Translations under genes and position numbers: made by a program
The notes under the pieces: model-generated
The model's input: the letters and a program-made list of their open reading frames with translations, nothing else
Database searches by the model: none
Told to the model about the DNA's origin: nothing
DNA from: Bacteroidaceae bacterium
GTDB taxonomy: Bacteria > Bacteroidota > Bacteroidia > Bacteroidales > Bacteroidaceae
Reading direction: 5' to 3'
Assembly: GCA_017965425.1 (NCBI GenBank)
Contig: JAGCPY010000086.1
Span: forward strand, 1-64,000
DNA: 64,000 nt
In this document: piece after piece, positions 7,024-16,854 of the stretch
Layout of the letters: the number at the start of each line of letters is the position of its first letter
Position numbering within the stretch: position 1 is the stretch's first letter

Positions 7024-8607
7024 TCAGCGCTGTGGATCATCGTACTGGATTTGGAGAGCTTCAAGACGGCGATGAAGTTGTTGCTGCAAGGCCTCCATAC
7101 CAGGCTGCCCGTATAAGTTATGTAGCTCGTGAGGATCGTTCTTCAAGTCGAAAAGTTCCCAGCTGTTGACATCGTGACCATAGAAGTGAATGAGCTTATA
7201 ACGGTCGGTACGCATACCGTAGTGACGACGCACGTCGTGCTCTGCCGGATACTCATAGTAGTGGTAGTAGATGGCATCACGCCACTGCTTGGGCGACGAC
7301 TTGCCACGCAACAATGGAAGCAAGGATACGCCTTGAATATCATCTGGAACAGGAACTCCTGCCAAGTCGAGAAAGGTTGGTGCATAGTCAATATTCTGAA
7401 CCATCTCGTCCACATCTCCACGCCGCTCATAGCCCTTTGGCAGATGCATGACAAGAGGCGTTGACAATGACTCCTCATACATGAAACGCTTGTCAAACCA
7501 GCCATGTTCTCCCATGTAGAAGCCTTGGTCAGAAGTATAGACGACCAGGGTGTTGTCAAGCAGCCCTTTCTTCTCCAGATAGTCGAGTACACGCCCAACT
7601 TCCTGATCCAAGGAGTGTACGACCTTGGCATAATCTCGCATATAACGTTGGTATTTCCATTCCAGAAGTTCGGCATCACGACTCCCCTCGACGCTACTCT
7701 TCGGCTGTCGGGGCAAAAAATTATAGCTTTTGCCCCACTTCTCATAGAAGGTGCGGGACATTGGCACATAGAAATCGTCATACTGCTGACGCTCACTCTT
7801 CGAAAGGCGACCAATCATCCCCTGATAGGAACGTGACAGTCGGGTAGCAGGCGTTTCCTTGTCACTGACGAACATCTTGGTGTCGTAAACAATGTCCATG
7901 TCTTTGCCAATCTCCATCTCGGTCTTCGCCGCGGCTTCACGGGTTGCATAGTCATCGTGAAAATTAGAAGGCAAAGCAAACGTTTTGTCTTCATAGAGCC
8001 GCAGATCTTCCAAAGCAGGCAGCCACGCACGATGGCAAGCCTTGTGATGGATGAAGAGAGCAAAAGGCTTGGTATGACGTTGTTCCATCCAAGTCAATGC
8101 CTTGTCCGTAATTAGACGGGTGACATAACCACTGTCCACCATTTGTTTGCCATCCATGTGAATGAATGACGGGTTGTAGTAATCGCCCTGCGCCGGCAGT
8201 ATCTCCCAATGGTCAAAGCCCGTCGGGGTTGAAACGAGATGCCACTTACCAATGAGCGCTGTTTCATAGCCTGCCGCCTGTAACAACTTAGGCATCGTCT
8301 GCTGAGAGCCATCGAAAATACCATGCTCATTATTGGTGAAGCCATTCTTGTGGCTGTGCTTACCTGTGAGCATACAAGCACGGGATGGACCCGACAAAGA
8401 GTTGGCCACATAACTATGCGTGAAGCGTACACCATCCCGAGCGATGCGATCGAGGTTCGGAGTCTCGACAAACCGAGTGTCATAACACGACATCATCTGC
8501 GCCGTGTGGTCGTCGGTCATGATGTAAACGATGTTTGGCCGGCTCACTTGTGCCATCAATGGCGTTTGTGCAGCCAGAAGGAGCATCCAAGAAGTTTCAC
8601 GCTTCAT
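7024..8607 (-). CDS. Secreted sulfatase, serine type
   Basis: The 527-residue protein has a signal peptide (MKRETSWMLLLAAQTPLMAQ) and the alkaline-phosphatase-like fold of family S1 sulfatases. The formylglycine motif is S72-G-P-S-R76 in NSLSGPSRACMLTGK, so Ser, not Cys, is modified and maturation needs an anaerobic sulfatase-maturing radical SAM enzyme, not seen here. Metal ligands are Asp32/Asp33 in MTDDHT and the Asp in YTSDQGFYMGEHG. The pattern resembles N-acetylglucosamine-6-sulfate or related glycan sulfatases, but the substrate cannot be fixed. It lies beside uronate catabolism genes and heads the sulfatase-purE-ispG-cysS run. Confidence 0.9.
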   Translation of the reverse strand: MKRETSWMLLLAAQTPLMAQVSRPNIVYIMTDDHTAQMMSCYDTRFVETPNLDRIARDGVRFTHSYVANSLSGPSRACMLTGKHSHKNGFTNNEHGIFDGSQQTMPKLLQAAGYETALIGKWHLVSTPTGFDHWEILPAQGDYYNPSFIHMDGKQMVDSGYVTRLITDKALTWMEQRHTKPFALFIHHKACHRAWLPALEDLRLYEDKTFALPSNFHDDYATREAAAKTEMEIGKDMDIVYDTKMFVSDKETPATRLSRSYQGMIGRLSKSERQQYDDFYVPMSRTFYEKWGKSYNFLPRQPKSSVEGSRDAELLEWKYQRYMRDYAKVVHSLDQEVGRVLDYLEKKGLLDNTLVVYTSDQGFYMGEHGWFDKRFMYEESLSTPLVMHLPKGYERRGDVDEMVQNIDYAPTFLDLAGVPVPDDIQGVSLLPLLRGKSSPKQWRDAIYYHYYEYPAEHDVRRHYGMRTDRYKLIHFYGHDVNSWELFDLKNDPHELHNLYGQPGMEALQQQLHRRLEALQIQYDDPQR

Positions 8608-8643
8608 AAAGAACGAATTACTATATCAATACCTGTTTTGGCG

Positions 8644-8652
8644 GCAAAGATA
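8644..8652 (-). promoter_or_regulatory. -7 element of the sulfatase-purE-ispG-cysS run
   Basis: The minus strand has TATCTTTGC 37 bp before the sulfatase ATG. A -33 box at the usual spacing is not clear. Confidence 0.55.
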
Positions 8653-8692
8653 AGCAAAAAAGTTGAAAAGCTTTTTCGACAAAGCAAAAAAC

Positions 8693-9511
8693 TTACATGG
8701 CGAACGCATTGAAGCCTCCGTCAACGACAGCGACTGTGCCTGTCACAAAGCGAGAAGCATCTGAAATGAGGTAGTGGATCGTGCCACACAGCTCTTCTGG
8801 CTGTCCCATCCGACCAAAAGGCGTCTGCCGAATCACATCCCGCCCACGTTGGGTATAAGAACCGTCAGGATTCGTCAGCAGCGAACGGTTCTGCTCTGTA
8901 ATGAAGAACCCTGGTGCAATCGCATTAACACGAATACCTTCACCAAACTTGCGCGCACATTCCGTCGCCATATAGGCCGTGAAATTAGAGATGCCGGCCT
9001 TGGCGGCGGCATAGCCGCACACACGCGTCATCGGACGAAAAGCGGCCATTGACGAGAAATTCACGATGACGCCACATCCCTGCTCTGCCATCGGACGGAG
9101 GAAGACCTGAGTGGGGATGACTGTACCCGTGAGATTCAAGTCGAGGACAGTCTTGAACTGTGCTGGATCAAGGTCAAAGAAGGTCTTGTCGGGTGGAATG
9201 GTTGCCCCTGGCATATTGCCTCCTGCAGCATTCAACAAAGCATCAACACGACCATAACGGGCAAGGATGTCGTCACAGTTCTGCTGGACACGTGCTATAT
9301 CAAGAACATCTGTTTCCAGAAAACAGGCTTCTCCTCCGTCTAGTCGGATGTCTGCCACAATGGTTTCTCCCACTTCGACCTTGCGGCCAAGTATGACTAC
9401 TTTTGCGCCTTCACCTGCCAAGTACTTGGCTATGGAACGACCCAAAACACCCGTGCCGCCGGTAATGACGACGACACGGGAGTTGATATTGAAAAGAGAT
9501 TCTTTATTCAT
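8693..9511 (-). CDS. SDR oxidoreductase, probable D-mannonate oxidoreductase
   Basis: The 272-residue short-chain dehydrogenase has the Rossmann motif TGGTGVLGRSIA (18-29), NAAGGN, the catalytic Ser in NFSSMAAF and YxxxK in YAAAKAGI, and ends DGGFNAFAM. Because the adjacent upstream gene is mannonate dehydratase, with only 3 bp between them, its likely reaction is the NAD(P)H-linked interconversion of D-fructuronate and D-mannonate, as done by SDR enzymes replacing UxuB in some Bacteroidota and Firmicutes. Together they would turn glucuronate-derived fructuronate into 2-keto-3-deoxygluconate. The specific substrate is inferred from context. Confidence 0.82.
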   Translation of the reverse strand: MNKESLFNINSRVVVITGGTGVLGRSIAKYLAGEGAKVVILGRKVEVGETIVADIRLDGGEACFLETDVLDIARVQQNCDDILARYGRVDALLNAAGGNMPGATIPPDKTFFDLDPAQFKTVLDLNLTGTVIPTQVFLRPMAEQGCGVIVNFSSMAAFRPMTRVCGYAAAKAGISNFTAYMATECARKFGEGIRVNAIAPGFFITEQNRSLLTNPDGSYTQRGRDVIRQTPFGRMGQPEELCGTIHYLISDASRFVTGTVAVVDGGFNAFAM

Positions 9512-9514
9512 TGT

Positions 9515-10723
9515 CTATGATTTATTAGTCTCATGAAGAATTGCAGCCAGCACGCCCTGCATCTGTGCAAGAGCGAACATACGGCCCAAGAAGGAATAGC
9601 CAGCGTTGTAGCCTCTGTCCTCATCTCCGAGCATCGTCTTTCCATGATCTACACGCATGGGCAGACATGGATTCTCCGACTCGAATATCTTGCACAATTC
9701 CACCAAGTCTGCACGTCCACCGAGATGACTGGCTTCGGTGAAATCGCCATTGGGGAAGATGTGACAGGAACGCAGATGGACGAAGCGGGTACGAGAAGCA
9801 AACTTTCGAGCCATTGCCACCACATCATTATAAGCCCCAGCACTCAGACTACCGGCGCAGAATGTCAGCCCATTATGTGGATTATCCACTGCATGAAGCA
9901 ACCATTCAATATCCTCCTGCGTACGTACTATGCGGGGCAAGCCTAAGATTTCAATAGGCGGATCATCGGGATGTACACACATATCGATGCCACACTCCTC
10001 GCAGACAGGCATAATCTCTGTCAGGAAGTACTTCATGTTTTCACGCAGTTGAGCCTTATCGATGCCTTTATAATTAGCTAACAATTGGTGGAAGAGTTCC
10101 AACGGATGCTCATCTCCCTCCTTGAAGTTACCACTGACAAAGCCTTGTGTCTTGATGACGATGTTCTCCACCAGCTGATGATCACGGTCAGGTGTCATGG
10201 ACTTTGCCAGTTCGTCTGCTTCCTTCAAGACATTGCGACCCTCGCCTACCCCGTTCGGAAAACGGAAAGCTGCCCATTCCTCCCTGGCTCCTGCACGTTT
10301 CAGCAGATAGATGTCGAAGTATGCAAATTCGGCATAGGAGAAATATAGATTCGACGTACCGTCTGCGTTGGGATGCATGAGGTCGGTACGAGCCCAATCC
10401 AGCACTGGCATGAAATTGTAGCAGACAATATGGATGTCCTCTGCGGCGAGGTTACGCAAGCTTTGTTTGTAGATTTCAATCTGCTCGTGACGGTTTGAGC
10501 CACCATACTTGATGGTCTCGGTGACCGGCAAGCTCTCGACAACGCTCCACCGCAATCCATTCGATTCGATGTATTCACGAAGTTCACGAATCTTCTCCTG
10601 CGTCCAGACTTCACCCAGTGGGACGTCATGCAAAGCGGTTACGATTCCCTGCACACCTATCTGCCGTAACATGGGCAGCGTGATGCGGTCGTTCTTCCCG
10701 AACCATCTCCAGGTAAACTCCAT
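9515..10723 (-). CDS. uxuA: Mannonate dehydratase
   Basis: UxuA removes water from D-mannonate to give 2-keto-3-deoxygluconate in the glucuronate pathway. The 402-residue protein starts MEFTWRWFGKNDRITLPMLR, typical of the family, and has the metal-site stretches MCVHPDDPP, FCAGSLSAG, VHLRSCH and RVDHGKTM in order. Its stop is 3 bp from the SDR start, so the two are surely co-transcribed. It follows the M16 protease by 37 bp. No transporter or uronate isomerase is in the window. Confidence 0.94.
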   Translation of the reverse strand: MEFTWRWFGKNDRITLPMLRQIGVQGIVTALHDVPLGEVWTQEKIRELREYIESNGLRWSVVESLPVTETIKYGGSNRHEQIEIYKQSLRNLAAEDIHIVCYNFMPVLDWARTDLMHPNADGTSNLYFSYAEFAYFDIYLLKRAGAREEWAAFRFPNGVGEGRNVLKEADELAKSMTPDRDHQLVENIVIKTQGFVSGNFKEGDEHPLELFHQLLANYKGIDKAQLRENMKYFLTEIMPVCEECGIDMCVHPDDPPIEILGLPRIVRTQEDIEWLLHAVDNPHNGLTFCAGSLSAGAYNDVVAMARKFASRTRFVHLRSCHIFPNGDFTEASHLGGRADLVELCKIFESENPCLPMRVDHGKTMLGDEDRGYNAGYSFLGRMFALAQMQGVLAAILHETNKS

Positions 10724-10760
10724 ATTATCTTTTCCTAAGTTTCCGTGCTTGAATGAATTA

Positions 10761-13586
10761 CTACTCTGGCTTCATGACCACACGGACGCGATTGCCATCG
10801 GCAAGGATGGTGGTGGCCATCTGCTTGATGTTGACTGTCGAAATGGCCTGAACAACCTGCTCATAGTTCTCGGCAGGGTCGTAGCCACGACGGTCGATGC
10901 TGCTAATACGCCCCATCCAGAAACCGTTCTCACGCTGGTTCTGAGCAAACGTCTTGAGCAAGTATTCCTTAGCTTTCTGCAAGCTTTCCTCACTGACGCC
11001 ATTCTCAGCAACATCCTCGAAGACTTGCTGTACGATTTGCAGACAGGTATCGGTCATTTCGGGTTTAAGCGGGAAAGCAGTCTGTAGAACATAGCGGGGA
11101 CGGTCGTCTGTACCACGAGTAATCATACCATTAGCAGATGTGGTGTAAGCGGCTCCAAGCTCTTCACGAATCTTCTTCAGGTAAAGCTCTCCGACGCAGG
11201 TTCCGAGGATGTCCATGAGAACATTGTTACGAACGGTCATCTGTGTGTCACCAGTCCACGCGCACACGATAAAGCTCTGCGGGGTTTCCATCTTCTTTGT
11301 ATAGATATTAGTGATGTCACCCGTGACAAAGTTCAGCCCCGGGTCAACGGCCTTATCTTTACGCTTGTTCTTGGGCAGGGTGGCCAAATACTGTGCAGAA
11401 AGGTCACGAATCTGCTGTTCGTCAATATTGCCAAGGAAGAGGAAGGTAAAGTCGCTGGCATCAGCAAAACGGTCAGCCCACATCTGCAGAATACGATCAT
11501 AATCCACCCTATCTACCTCTGCCTCTGTCAACGGCTGAATACGCGGATGATGGCCATAGAGGGTGGCTTGGATACTATCGCTAAGGCTCGACATGGGATT
11601 CAGAGCTTTATTCCGCAAGCTCTCACGCAGGCTCTGGAGGTAAGCGCTAACAGCCTCTTCATCCTTTTCGCGTGGCTGGAAAACCATGTAGATGAGCTCG
11701 AAGAGCGTTTGGATATCCTTCTTAGAGCTGAAGCCAGAGAAGTTTTCTTCGCGGATGTCAACATTTGAATTGCAGCTGACGTTCTTGCCAGCCAGTGCTT
11801 TCTGGAGCTCCGTAGTGGTGAAACCACCAAGCTTGCTGGCACCCATGATGCCGTCAAATGCTTCAAGGTTAATCCGTTCGCTGTCTGGATAACGTCCCAA
11901 TCCACCTTCACTCCAAGCCATCATGCGGATTTCATCATCCTTGAAGTCCGTCTGCTTCATGATGACACGCACACCGTTGGAGAGCGTCAACACCTTGGAG
12001 TCACAGGGGCCGGCCTTCTCCTTCTTGACCTTGCCAGGCGTGGGCAGGTTTTCAATAAGCGGTCCCGTCTTGACATTGTCCACCCAAGCCGTAAGCTGTT
12101 CTTGCTGAGCTGCATGGACAGCATTAAGCAATTGCTGCTCAGTAGGAATCTGGAGTCCTTCCTTATCAGGATTGAGAGCAAGGATGACGAGGTTGGTATC
12201 TGTGCGGTTAATGAATTGTTGGAAGGTCTGGTTGTAAGCCTCCACAGGAATCTGCGGCAATATGTTCTTTACCAACTGATACTCCACCTCGATTCCAGGG
12301 ATGGCTTCGTTGTTCAGGAACGAACGGTAGTATTCGCGAGCATAACGGATACTCTTCTGCTTCTCGCGATTGTTATAAAGCTGCTCCATGCCTGAGATTG
12401 CATTAAGTACGGCTCGGTCAATCTCACCCTTCGTGAAGCCAAACTGATCTGTGCGGTAAACTTCTGCCATGACAGCCTTGATGGCCTCTTCCACACGTCC
12501 TTCCTTCGGAACGATTTCAATATTGAAAGCACCTGTAACCTTGCTGGAGAGCAGGAAGTCGCCATCATCGACACTGGCCCCCTTGAAGGGACAGTCAGCC
12601 TTCAACGACAACTCTTCCAAACGCTGGTTAAGGACGTTGGTTGCAATGCGAATGATGTTCTCTGCCGCATAGACGCCAATGGTATTACGAATGCTGTCGG
12701 GGATAGCTGGATGCTTCAACGAAATCATAATCACTTGAGATGTCACCTCAGGATCTTTGTCGCTCACGACGATTGCCTCTGGGTTGTCAGGTACAGCATA
12801 AAATTCACGCTTGGCAACTGGTTGGTCAAGAGTGATAGGGCTGAAGAGGTTACGGATCTTGCCCTCGATCTTGTCAACGTCTATATCGCCAACGACAATG
12901 ATTCCCTGCAAATCAGGGCGATACCATTTATGATAGTAAGCGCGCAGGGTGTCGTGCGGGAAGTTGTCCACAACTTCCATCAGTCCGATGGGGAAGCGAC
13001 GACCATGACGGCCATTGGACATCAGCTTTTCAAGGTGACGAACCAGGATGCGGGTAAAGCCCGTATTGCGCATTCGCCATTCCTGATGAATGACACCACG
13101 CTCTTTATCTATCTCCTTGCCCGAAAGTGTCAGGTCATTAGCCCAATCGTGCAGGATGAGCAGACAAGAGTCTATGGCTCCTTCGCGCGCAGGTACATTA
13201 TCTATATTATAAACCGTCTCCTCGACGCTGGTGTAGGCATTCAACTGAGCGCCAAACTTCACGCCTATGCTCTCCAGATACTCAATGAGCGAACTGTCTG
13301 GGAAGTGCGTCGTGCCGTTAAAACACATGTGCTCCAAAAAGTGCGCCAAACCTCGCTGGCTCTCTTCCTCCTGAATGGAACCGACTTTCTGTGCGATGTA
13401 GAAGAACGCCTGATTGCGCGGTTCTTCATTGTGGCGGATGTAATACGTCAGTCCGTTGTCCAGATGCCCCACACGCACTTTGGGATCAACGGGCAACGGC
13501 TGCATCATTTGGCTCACGTCCTGTGCCTGTGCGGTGAACGCTGTCAGCGCGAGGGCAAGCGAAGCGAAAAATTTACGAATGTTCAT
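10761..13586 (-). CDS. M16 family zinc metalloprotease, periplasmic
   Basis: This double-repeat M16 (insulysin/pitrilysin-like) peptidase has a signal peptide MNIRKFFASLALALTAFTAQ and the inverted zinc motif HxxEH as HFLEH (82-86), with the following MCFNGTTHF. An inactive second half makes up the rest of the 941 residues, as in other 900-1000-residue Bacteroidota M16 proteins. I chose the ATG at 13586, which has AAGAAAG just before it; a TTG four codons upstream would be the alternative. It probably degrades peptides in the periplasm. The -7 TAACTTTGC is at 13629-13637. Confidence 0.9.
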   Translation of the reverse strand: MNIRKFFASLALALTAFTAQAQDVSQMMQPLPVDPKVRVGHLDNGLTYYIRHNEEPRNQAFFYIAQKVGSIQEEESQRGLAHFLEHMCFNGTTHFPDSSLIEYLESIGVKFGAQLNAYTSVEETVYNIDNVPAREGAIDSCLLILHDWANDLTLSGKEIDKERGVIHQEWRMRNTGFTRILVRHLEKLMSNGRHGRRFPIGLMEVVDNFPHDTLRAYYHKWYRPDLQGIIVVGDIDVDKIEGKIRNLFSPITLDQPVAKREFYAVPDNPEAIVVSDKDPEVTSQVIMISLKHPAIPDSIRNTIGVYAAENIIRIATNVLNQRLEELSLKADCPFKGASVDDGDFLLSSKVTGAFNIEIVPKEGRVEEAIKAVMAEVYRTDQFGFTKGEIDRAVLNAISGMEQLYNNREKQKSIRYAREYYRSFLNNEAIPGIEVEYQLVKNILPQIPVEAYNQTFQQFINRTDTNLVILALNPDKEGLQIPTEQQLLNAVHAAQQEQLTAWVDNVKTGPLIENLPTPGKVKKEKAGPCDSKVLTLSNGVRVIMKQTDFKDDEIRMMAWSEGGLGRYPDSERINLEAFDGIMGASKLGGFTTTELQKALAGKNVSCNSNVDIREENFSGFSSKKDIQTLFELIYMVFQPREKDEEAVSAYLQSLRESLRNKALNPMSSLSDSIQATLYGHHPRIQPLTEAEVDRVDYDRILQMWADRFADASDFTFLFLGNIDEQQIRDLSAQYLATLPKNKRKDKAVDPGLNFVTGDITNIYTKKMETPQSFIVCAWTGDTQMTVRNNVLMDILGTCVGELYLKKIREELGAAYTTSANGMITRGTDDRPRYVLQTAFPLKPEMTDTCLQIVQQVFEDVAENGVSEESLQKAKEYLLKTFAQNQRENGFWMGRISSIDRRGYDPAENYEQVVQAISTVNIKQMATTILADGNRVRVVMKPE

Positions 13587-13628
13587 CTTTCTTTTCAATT
13601 AAAGATTATATAATTACAGAATTTGGTT

Positions 13629-13637
13629 GCAAAGTTA
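13629..13637 (-). promoter_or_regulatory. M16 protease -7 element
   Basis: TAACTTTGC on the minus strand, 43 bp before the ATG; it may also serve uxuA and the SDR gene. No clear -33 box. Confidence 0.5.
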
Positions 13638-13724
13638 CAAATAAAGATGGTTCGTTGTGCGAAAACTTTCATCTTTTTGCTTCTCTATGTAATCAGAAAG
13701 CCAATGTGACCCTGCGGGAGGACG

Positions 13725-13773
13725 AAAAACACGAAAAGAAAACACGTTGACATCTGTTTGAGATGCCAACGTG
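13725..13773 (-). terminator. Terminator after pckA
   Basis: On the minus strand a 13-bp stem, CACGTTGGCATCT pairing with AGATGTCAACGTG (one G-T pair, 5-nt loop), is followed by TTTTCTTTTCGTG. It lies 25 bp after the pckA stop and before the M16 promoter. Confidence 0.85.
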
Positions 13774-13797
13774 CTGGAATGTGAATGTGAAAATCGA

Positions 13798-15420
13798 TCA
13801 GAGCTTCGGGCCAGCAGCGACGAGAGCCTTACCAGCTTCGTTGGTGGTATATTTGCCAAAGTTCTTGATGAAGCGAGCAGCAAGATCCTTAGCCTTCTCC
13901 TCCCAGATGCTGGCCTCGGCGTAGGTGTCGCGAGGATCGAGGATAGCGGGATTCACGTTGGGCAGTTCGGTGGGCACCTCAAAGTCGAAGAAAGGAATCT
14001 TCTTGGTGGGAGCCTTCAGGATGCTGCCGTCGAGGATAGCGTCGATGATACCGCGGGTGTCGGGGATGCTGATGCGCTTGCCCGTGCCGTTCCAGCCCGT
14101 GTTGACCAGATAAGCCTTAGCACCGCTCTTCTCCATACGCTTCACAAGCTCCTCGGCATACTTCGTAGGATGCAGTTCCAGGAATGCCTGGCCGAAGCAA
14201 GCGCTGAAGGTGGGCGTGGGCTCGGTGATGCCGCGCTCTGTACCGGCGAGCTTAGCGGTGAAGCCGCTGAGGAAGTAGTACTTCGTCTGCTCGGGAGTCA
14301 GGATGCTGACGGGAGGCAGTACACCGAATGCGTCGGCGCTGAGGAAGATGACGTTCTTAGCCTCGGGACCTGCACTCTTGCCGTTGACCTTCTTCACGAT
14401 CTTCTCGATATGCTCGATAGGATAGCTGACGCGGGTGTTCTCGGTCACGCTCTTGTCAGCGAAGTCGATCTTGCCGTCCTTGTCCACGGTGACGTTCTCG
14501 AGGAGAGCGTCGCGCTTGATGGCGCCGTAGATGTCGGGCTCGTTCTCCTTGCTGAGGTTGATGACCTTAGCGTAGCAGCCGCCTTCGAGGTTGAAGACGC
14601 CCTCGTCGTCCCATCCGTGCTCGTCGTCGCCGATGAGCAGACGCTTCGGGTCGGTAGAAAGGGTGGTCTTACCGGTGCCAGAGAGACCGAAGAAGATAGC
14701 GGTGTTCTTGCCTTCCATATCGGTGTTGGCGGAGCAGTGCATGGAAGCAATGCCCTGGAGAGGCAGGTAGTAGTTCTGCATGGAGAACATACCCTTCTTC
14801 ATCTCACCACCGTACCAGGTGTTGATGATCACCTGCTCGCGGCTCGTGGTGTTGAAAGCCACGCAAGTCTCGCTGTTCAGGCCGAGTTCCTTGTAATTCT
14901 CAACCTTAGCCTTGGAAGCGTTGTAGATGACGAAGTTGGGCTCGAAAGCTTCCAACTCAGCCTCGGTGGGCTGGATGAACATGTTCTTCACGAAGTGAGC
15001 CTGCCAAGCAACTTCAACGACGAAGCGAACAGACAGACGGGTAGCCTCGTTGGCACCGCAGAAAGCATCAACCACATACAGGTTCTTGCCAGAGAGCTCC
15101 TTGAGAGCAATCTCCTTCACCTTTGCCCAGACCTCTTCGCTCATGGGGTGGTTGTCGTTCTTGTAGCCCTCAGTGGTCCACCACACTTTGTCGTGGCTCT
15201 GAGCATCGTCAACGATGTACTTATCCTTGGGTGAACGACCAGTGTAGATACCAGTCATCACATTCACGGCACCGAGCTCGGTCTCCTGACCAACCTCGAA
15301 ACCTTCGAGACCTTCTTTTGTCTCCTCCTCGAACAGAAATTCATAAGAGGGATTGTGGGCAATCACGGTTGAACCTTTGATGCCATACTGCTCCAGAACG
15401 GAGCTGTCAAACTTTGCCAT
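13798..15420 (-). CDS. pckA: Phosphoenolpyruvate carboxykinase (ATP)
   Basis: PckA interconverts oxaloacetate and PEP with ATP/ADP. In succinate-producing Bacteroidales it usually runs in the carboxylating direction. The 540-residue protein has the kinase P-loop [10 protein letters not shown] (about 240), the metal-binding LIGDDEHGW, the PEPCK signature around NTSREQV and the R-rich [11 protein letters not shown] substrate region near the N-terminus. Length is that of the ATP-dependent family. It is a single-gene unit with a promoter at 15472-15480 and a strong terminator. Confidence 0.96.
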   Translation of the reverse strand: MAKFDSSVLEQYGIKGSTVIAHNPSYEFLFEEETKEGLEGFEVGQETELGAVNVMTGIYTGRSPKDKYIVDDAQSHDKVWWTTEGYKNDNHPMSEEVWAKVKEIALKELSGKNLYVVDAFCGANEATRLSVRFVVEVAWQAHFVKNMFIQPTEAELEAFEPNFVIYNASKAKVENYKELGLNSETCVAFNTTSREQVIINTWYGGEMKKGMFSMQNYYLPLQGIASMHCSANTDMEGKNTAIFFGLSGTGKTTLSTDPKRLLIGDDEHGWDDEGVFNLEGGCYAKVINLSKENEPDIYGAIKRDALLENVTVDKDGKIDFADKSVTENTRVSYPIEHIEKIVKKVNGKSAGPEAKNVIFLSADAFGVLPPVSILTPEQTKYYFLSGFTAKLAGTERGITEPTPTFSACFGQAFLELHPTKYAEELVKRMEKSGAKAYLVNTGWNGTGKRISIPDTRGIIDAILDGSILKAPTKKIPFFDFEVPTELPNVNPAILDPRDTYAEASIWEEKAKDLAARFIKNFGKYTTNEAGKALVAAGPKL

Positions 15421-15471
15421 GGGAGTAAATGTATTTAATGGTTAAACTTAAAAAATACTTTTAGAAGCGGT

Positions 15472-15480
15472 GCAAAGTTA
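15472..15480 (-). promoter_or_regulatory. pckA -7 element
   Basis: TAACTTTGC on the minus strand, giving a leader of about 45 nt before the pckA ATG. No clear -33 TTTG. Confidence 0.6.
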
Positions 15481-15722
15481 GTGTTTTTTCCCGATGCAGA
15501 GAAGCGAAAGCGTCAAAAATTCACCTCGAAGCCCCAACTTTTATCTTTCCTTTGCAATTTTGCTACACCCGTTTTGCAAACTTCCTTTGTTCATACGTCC
15601 TGCTCCGGCACTTGCCAAGCCAACTTAAAAAGCTTTCACAAGCGACAGACACATCTTTCAAATGAGGAGGTTCACAACCATCACATTCATCAAAGAGACT
15701 TCATACTCTTCGTTTTCCATGC

Positions 15723-16059
15723 AAATCCCTCAATTCCTCACCTTTTGGGATAATATTCTGAAATGGAAGCACTTGCAGGTGAGGGATTGGTGAGGGATTG
15801 GTGAGGAATAGGTGAGGGATAGTGAGGGATAGTGAGGGAACGAGGTTTCTTGTTGATTAAAATCAATTCCTCACCATCCCTCACCCATCCCTCACCGAAT
15901 TCTCACCCATAAATCATTGAATGACAATATAATGAGACGAAAGGTGAGAGATTGAGGGGTTTGGGATCAAAAAAGCAATGTATAAAAGGTGCGATGAGCC
16001 TTGTCTTGACCATTAGTCTGGAACATGTACACCTTCGACGTGGAAGGTCTATACCCTTC
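15723..16059. repeat. Dispersed palindromic element, copy B (pckA-upp spacer)
   Basis: The spacer 15481-16147 has no gene. Terminal inverted repeats AATCCCTCAATTCCTCACC (15724-15742) and GGTGAGAGATTGAGGGG (15943-15959) enclose about six tandem GGTGAGGGAT units (15778-15840) and, inverted, four CCCTCACC-type units (15866-15908). The GTGTACACCTTC hairpin module follows at 16025-16059. I see nothing recognisable in 15481-15722 beyond the pckA promoter flank, nor in 16060-16147. Confidence 0.75.
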
Positions 16060-16147
16060 ACGGATCGACGATTCATGTCAGACGCTTGCTGTCCTGCCTG
16101 TTGGCTTTTTCTGTTGAGGACGAACGGCAGGAAAAATAGCCAGAACC

Positions 16148-16804
16148 TTATAGTTTCTCTCCGTAGCAGAGGTCGCCCGCATCTCCAAAACCGGGTACGA
16201 TATATTTGTTGGCATTCATGCCTGGGTCGATGGCGGCACACCAGACGGTGGCATCGTCGGGCAGGGTCTGGCGCAGGACTTCAAGTCCTTCGGGAGTGGC
16301 GATGACACAGGCAATGTGTACCTTCTTGGGTGTGCCAGTCTTGACGAGAGCTTCGTAACTGGCTGCCATAGAACCACCTGTTGCCAGCATGGGATCGACA
16401 ATGATGAGGGTCTTGCCTTTGCAGCTGGGAGCTGCCATGTATTCTGTGTGGATGCCGACCTCGGTATGTTCGCGGTTGGTGTACATGCGATAGGCAGACA
16501 CAAAACCGTTGGCGGCTTTGTCGAATACGTGGAGGAAGCCTTCGTGGAACGGCAATCCGGCACGCAGGACTGTGGCCACAAGCAGGTCGTCCTTGGGCAA
16601 GGGGATGTCGATGGTTCCAAGAGGCGTGGTGACGGTTTTGGCCTTATAGGTAAAGGTCTTGGAGATTTCAAAGGCCATCATCTCGCCAATGCGTTGGATA
16701 TTGTTGCGGAAGAGAAGGCGGTTTTTCTGATAAGTTTTGTCGCGCAGCTCAGCCATGTATTGGTTGAGGATGGTGTCCTGTTCTGCGAAGTTAATGATTG
16801 TCAT
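16148..16804 (-). CDS. upp: Uracil phosphoribosyltransferase
   Basis: Upp makes UMP from uracil and PRPP (pyrimidine salvage). The 218-residue protein has the PRPP loop IIVDPMLATGGSMAASYEAL, the base-binding GDAGDLCYG near the C-terminus (uracil flap) and the N-terminal helical region. It lies 50 bp downstream of a small lipoprotein gene on the same strand, and 3' of it is palindromic element copy B, whose hairpins could end the transcript. Confidence 0.95.
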   Translation of the reverse strand: MTIINFAEQDTILNQYMAELRDKTYQKNRLLFRNNIQRIGEMMAFEISKTFTYKAKTVTTPLGTIDIPLPKDDLLVATVLRAGLPFHEGFLHVFDKAANGFVSAYRMYTNREHTEVGIHTEYMAAPSCKGKTLIIVDPMLATGGSMAASYEALVKTGTPKKVHIACVIATPEGLEVLRQTLPDDATVWCAAIDPGMNANKYIVPGFGDAGDLCYGEKL

Positions 16805-16854
16805 AGCTTATAAGGTTTTAAGAGGTAAATTATTGAGGGGGGTGAGAGTTGCCT

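Noticed and set aside
6501-7064. Longer PurE start at 7064
   Set aside because: The added 20 residues come from the sulfatase 3' end and do not match PurE; the ATG at 7004 begins the conserved sequence.
13771-15234. 487-codon plus-strand frame opposite pckA
   Set aside because: It is the antisense shadow of a clear pckA gene; its Val/Gly/Leu-rich content follows from pckA codon use and it has no motifs.
15778-15908. CRISPR or iteron-type origin in the GGTGAGGGAT array
   Set aside because: Units are about 10-11 bp, exist in both orientations within inverted ends, and related copies are at two other spacers; no replication gene is near.
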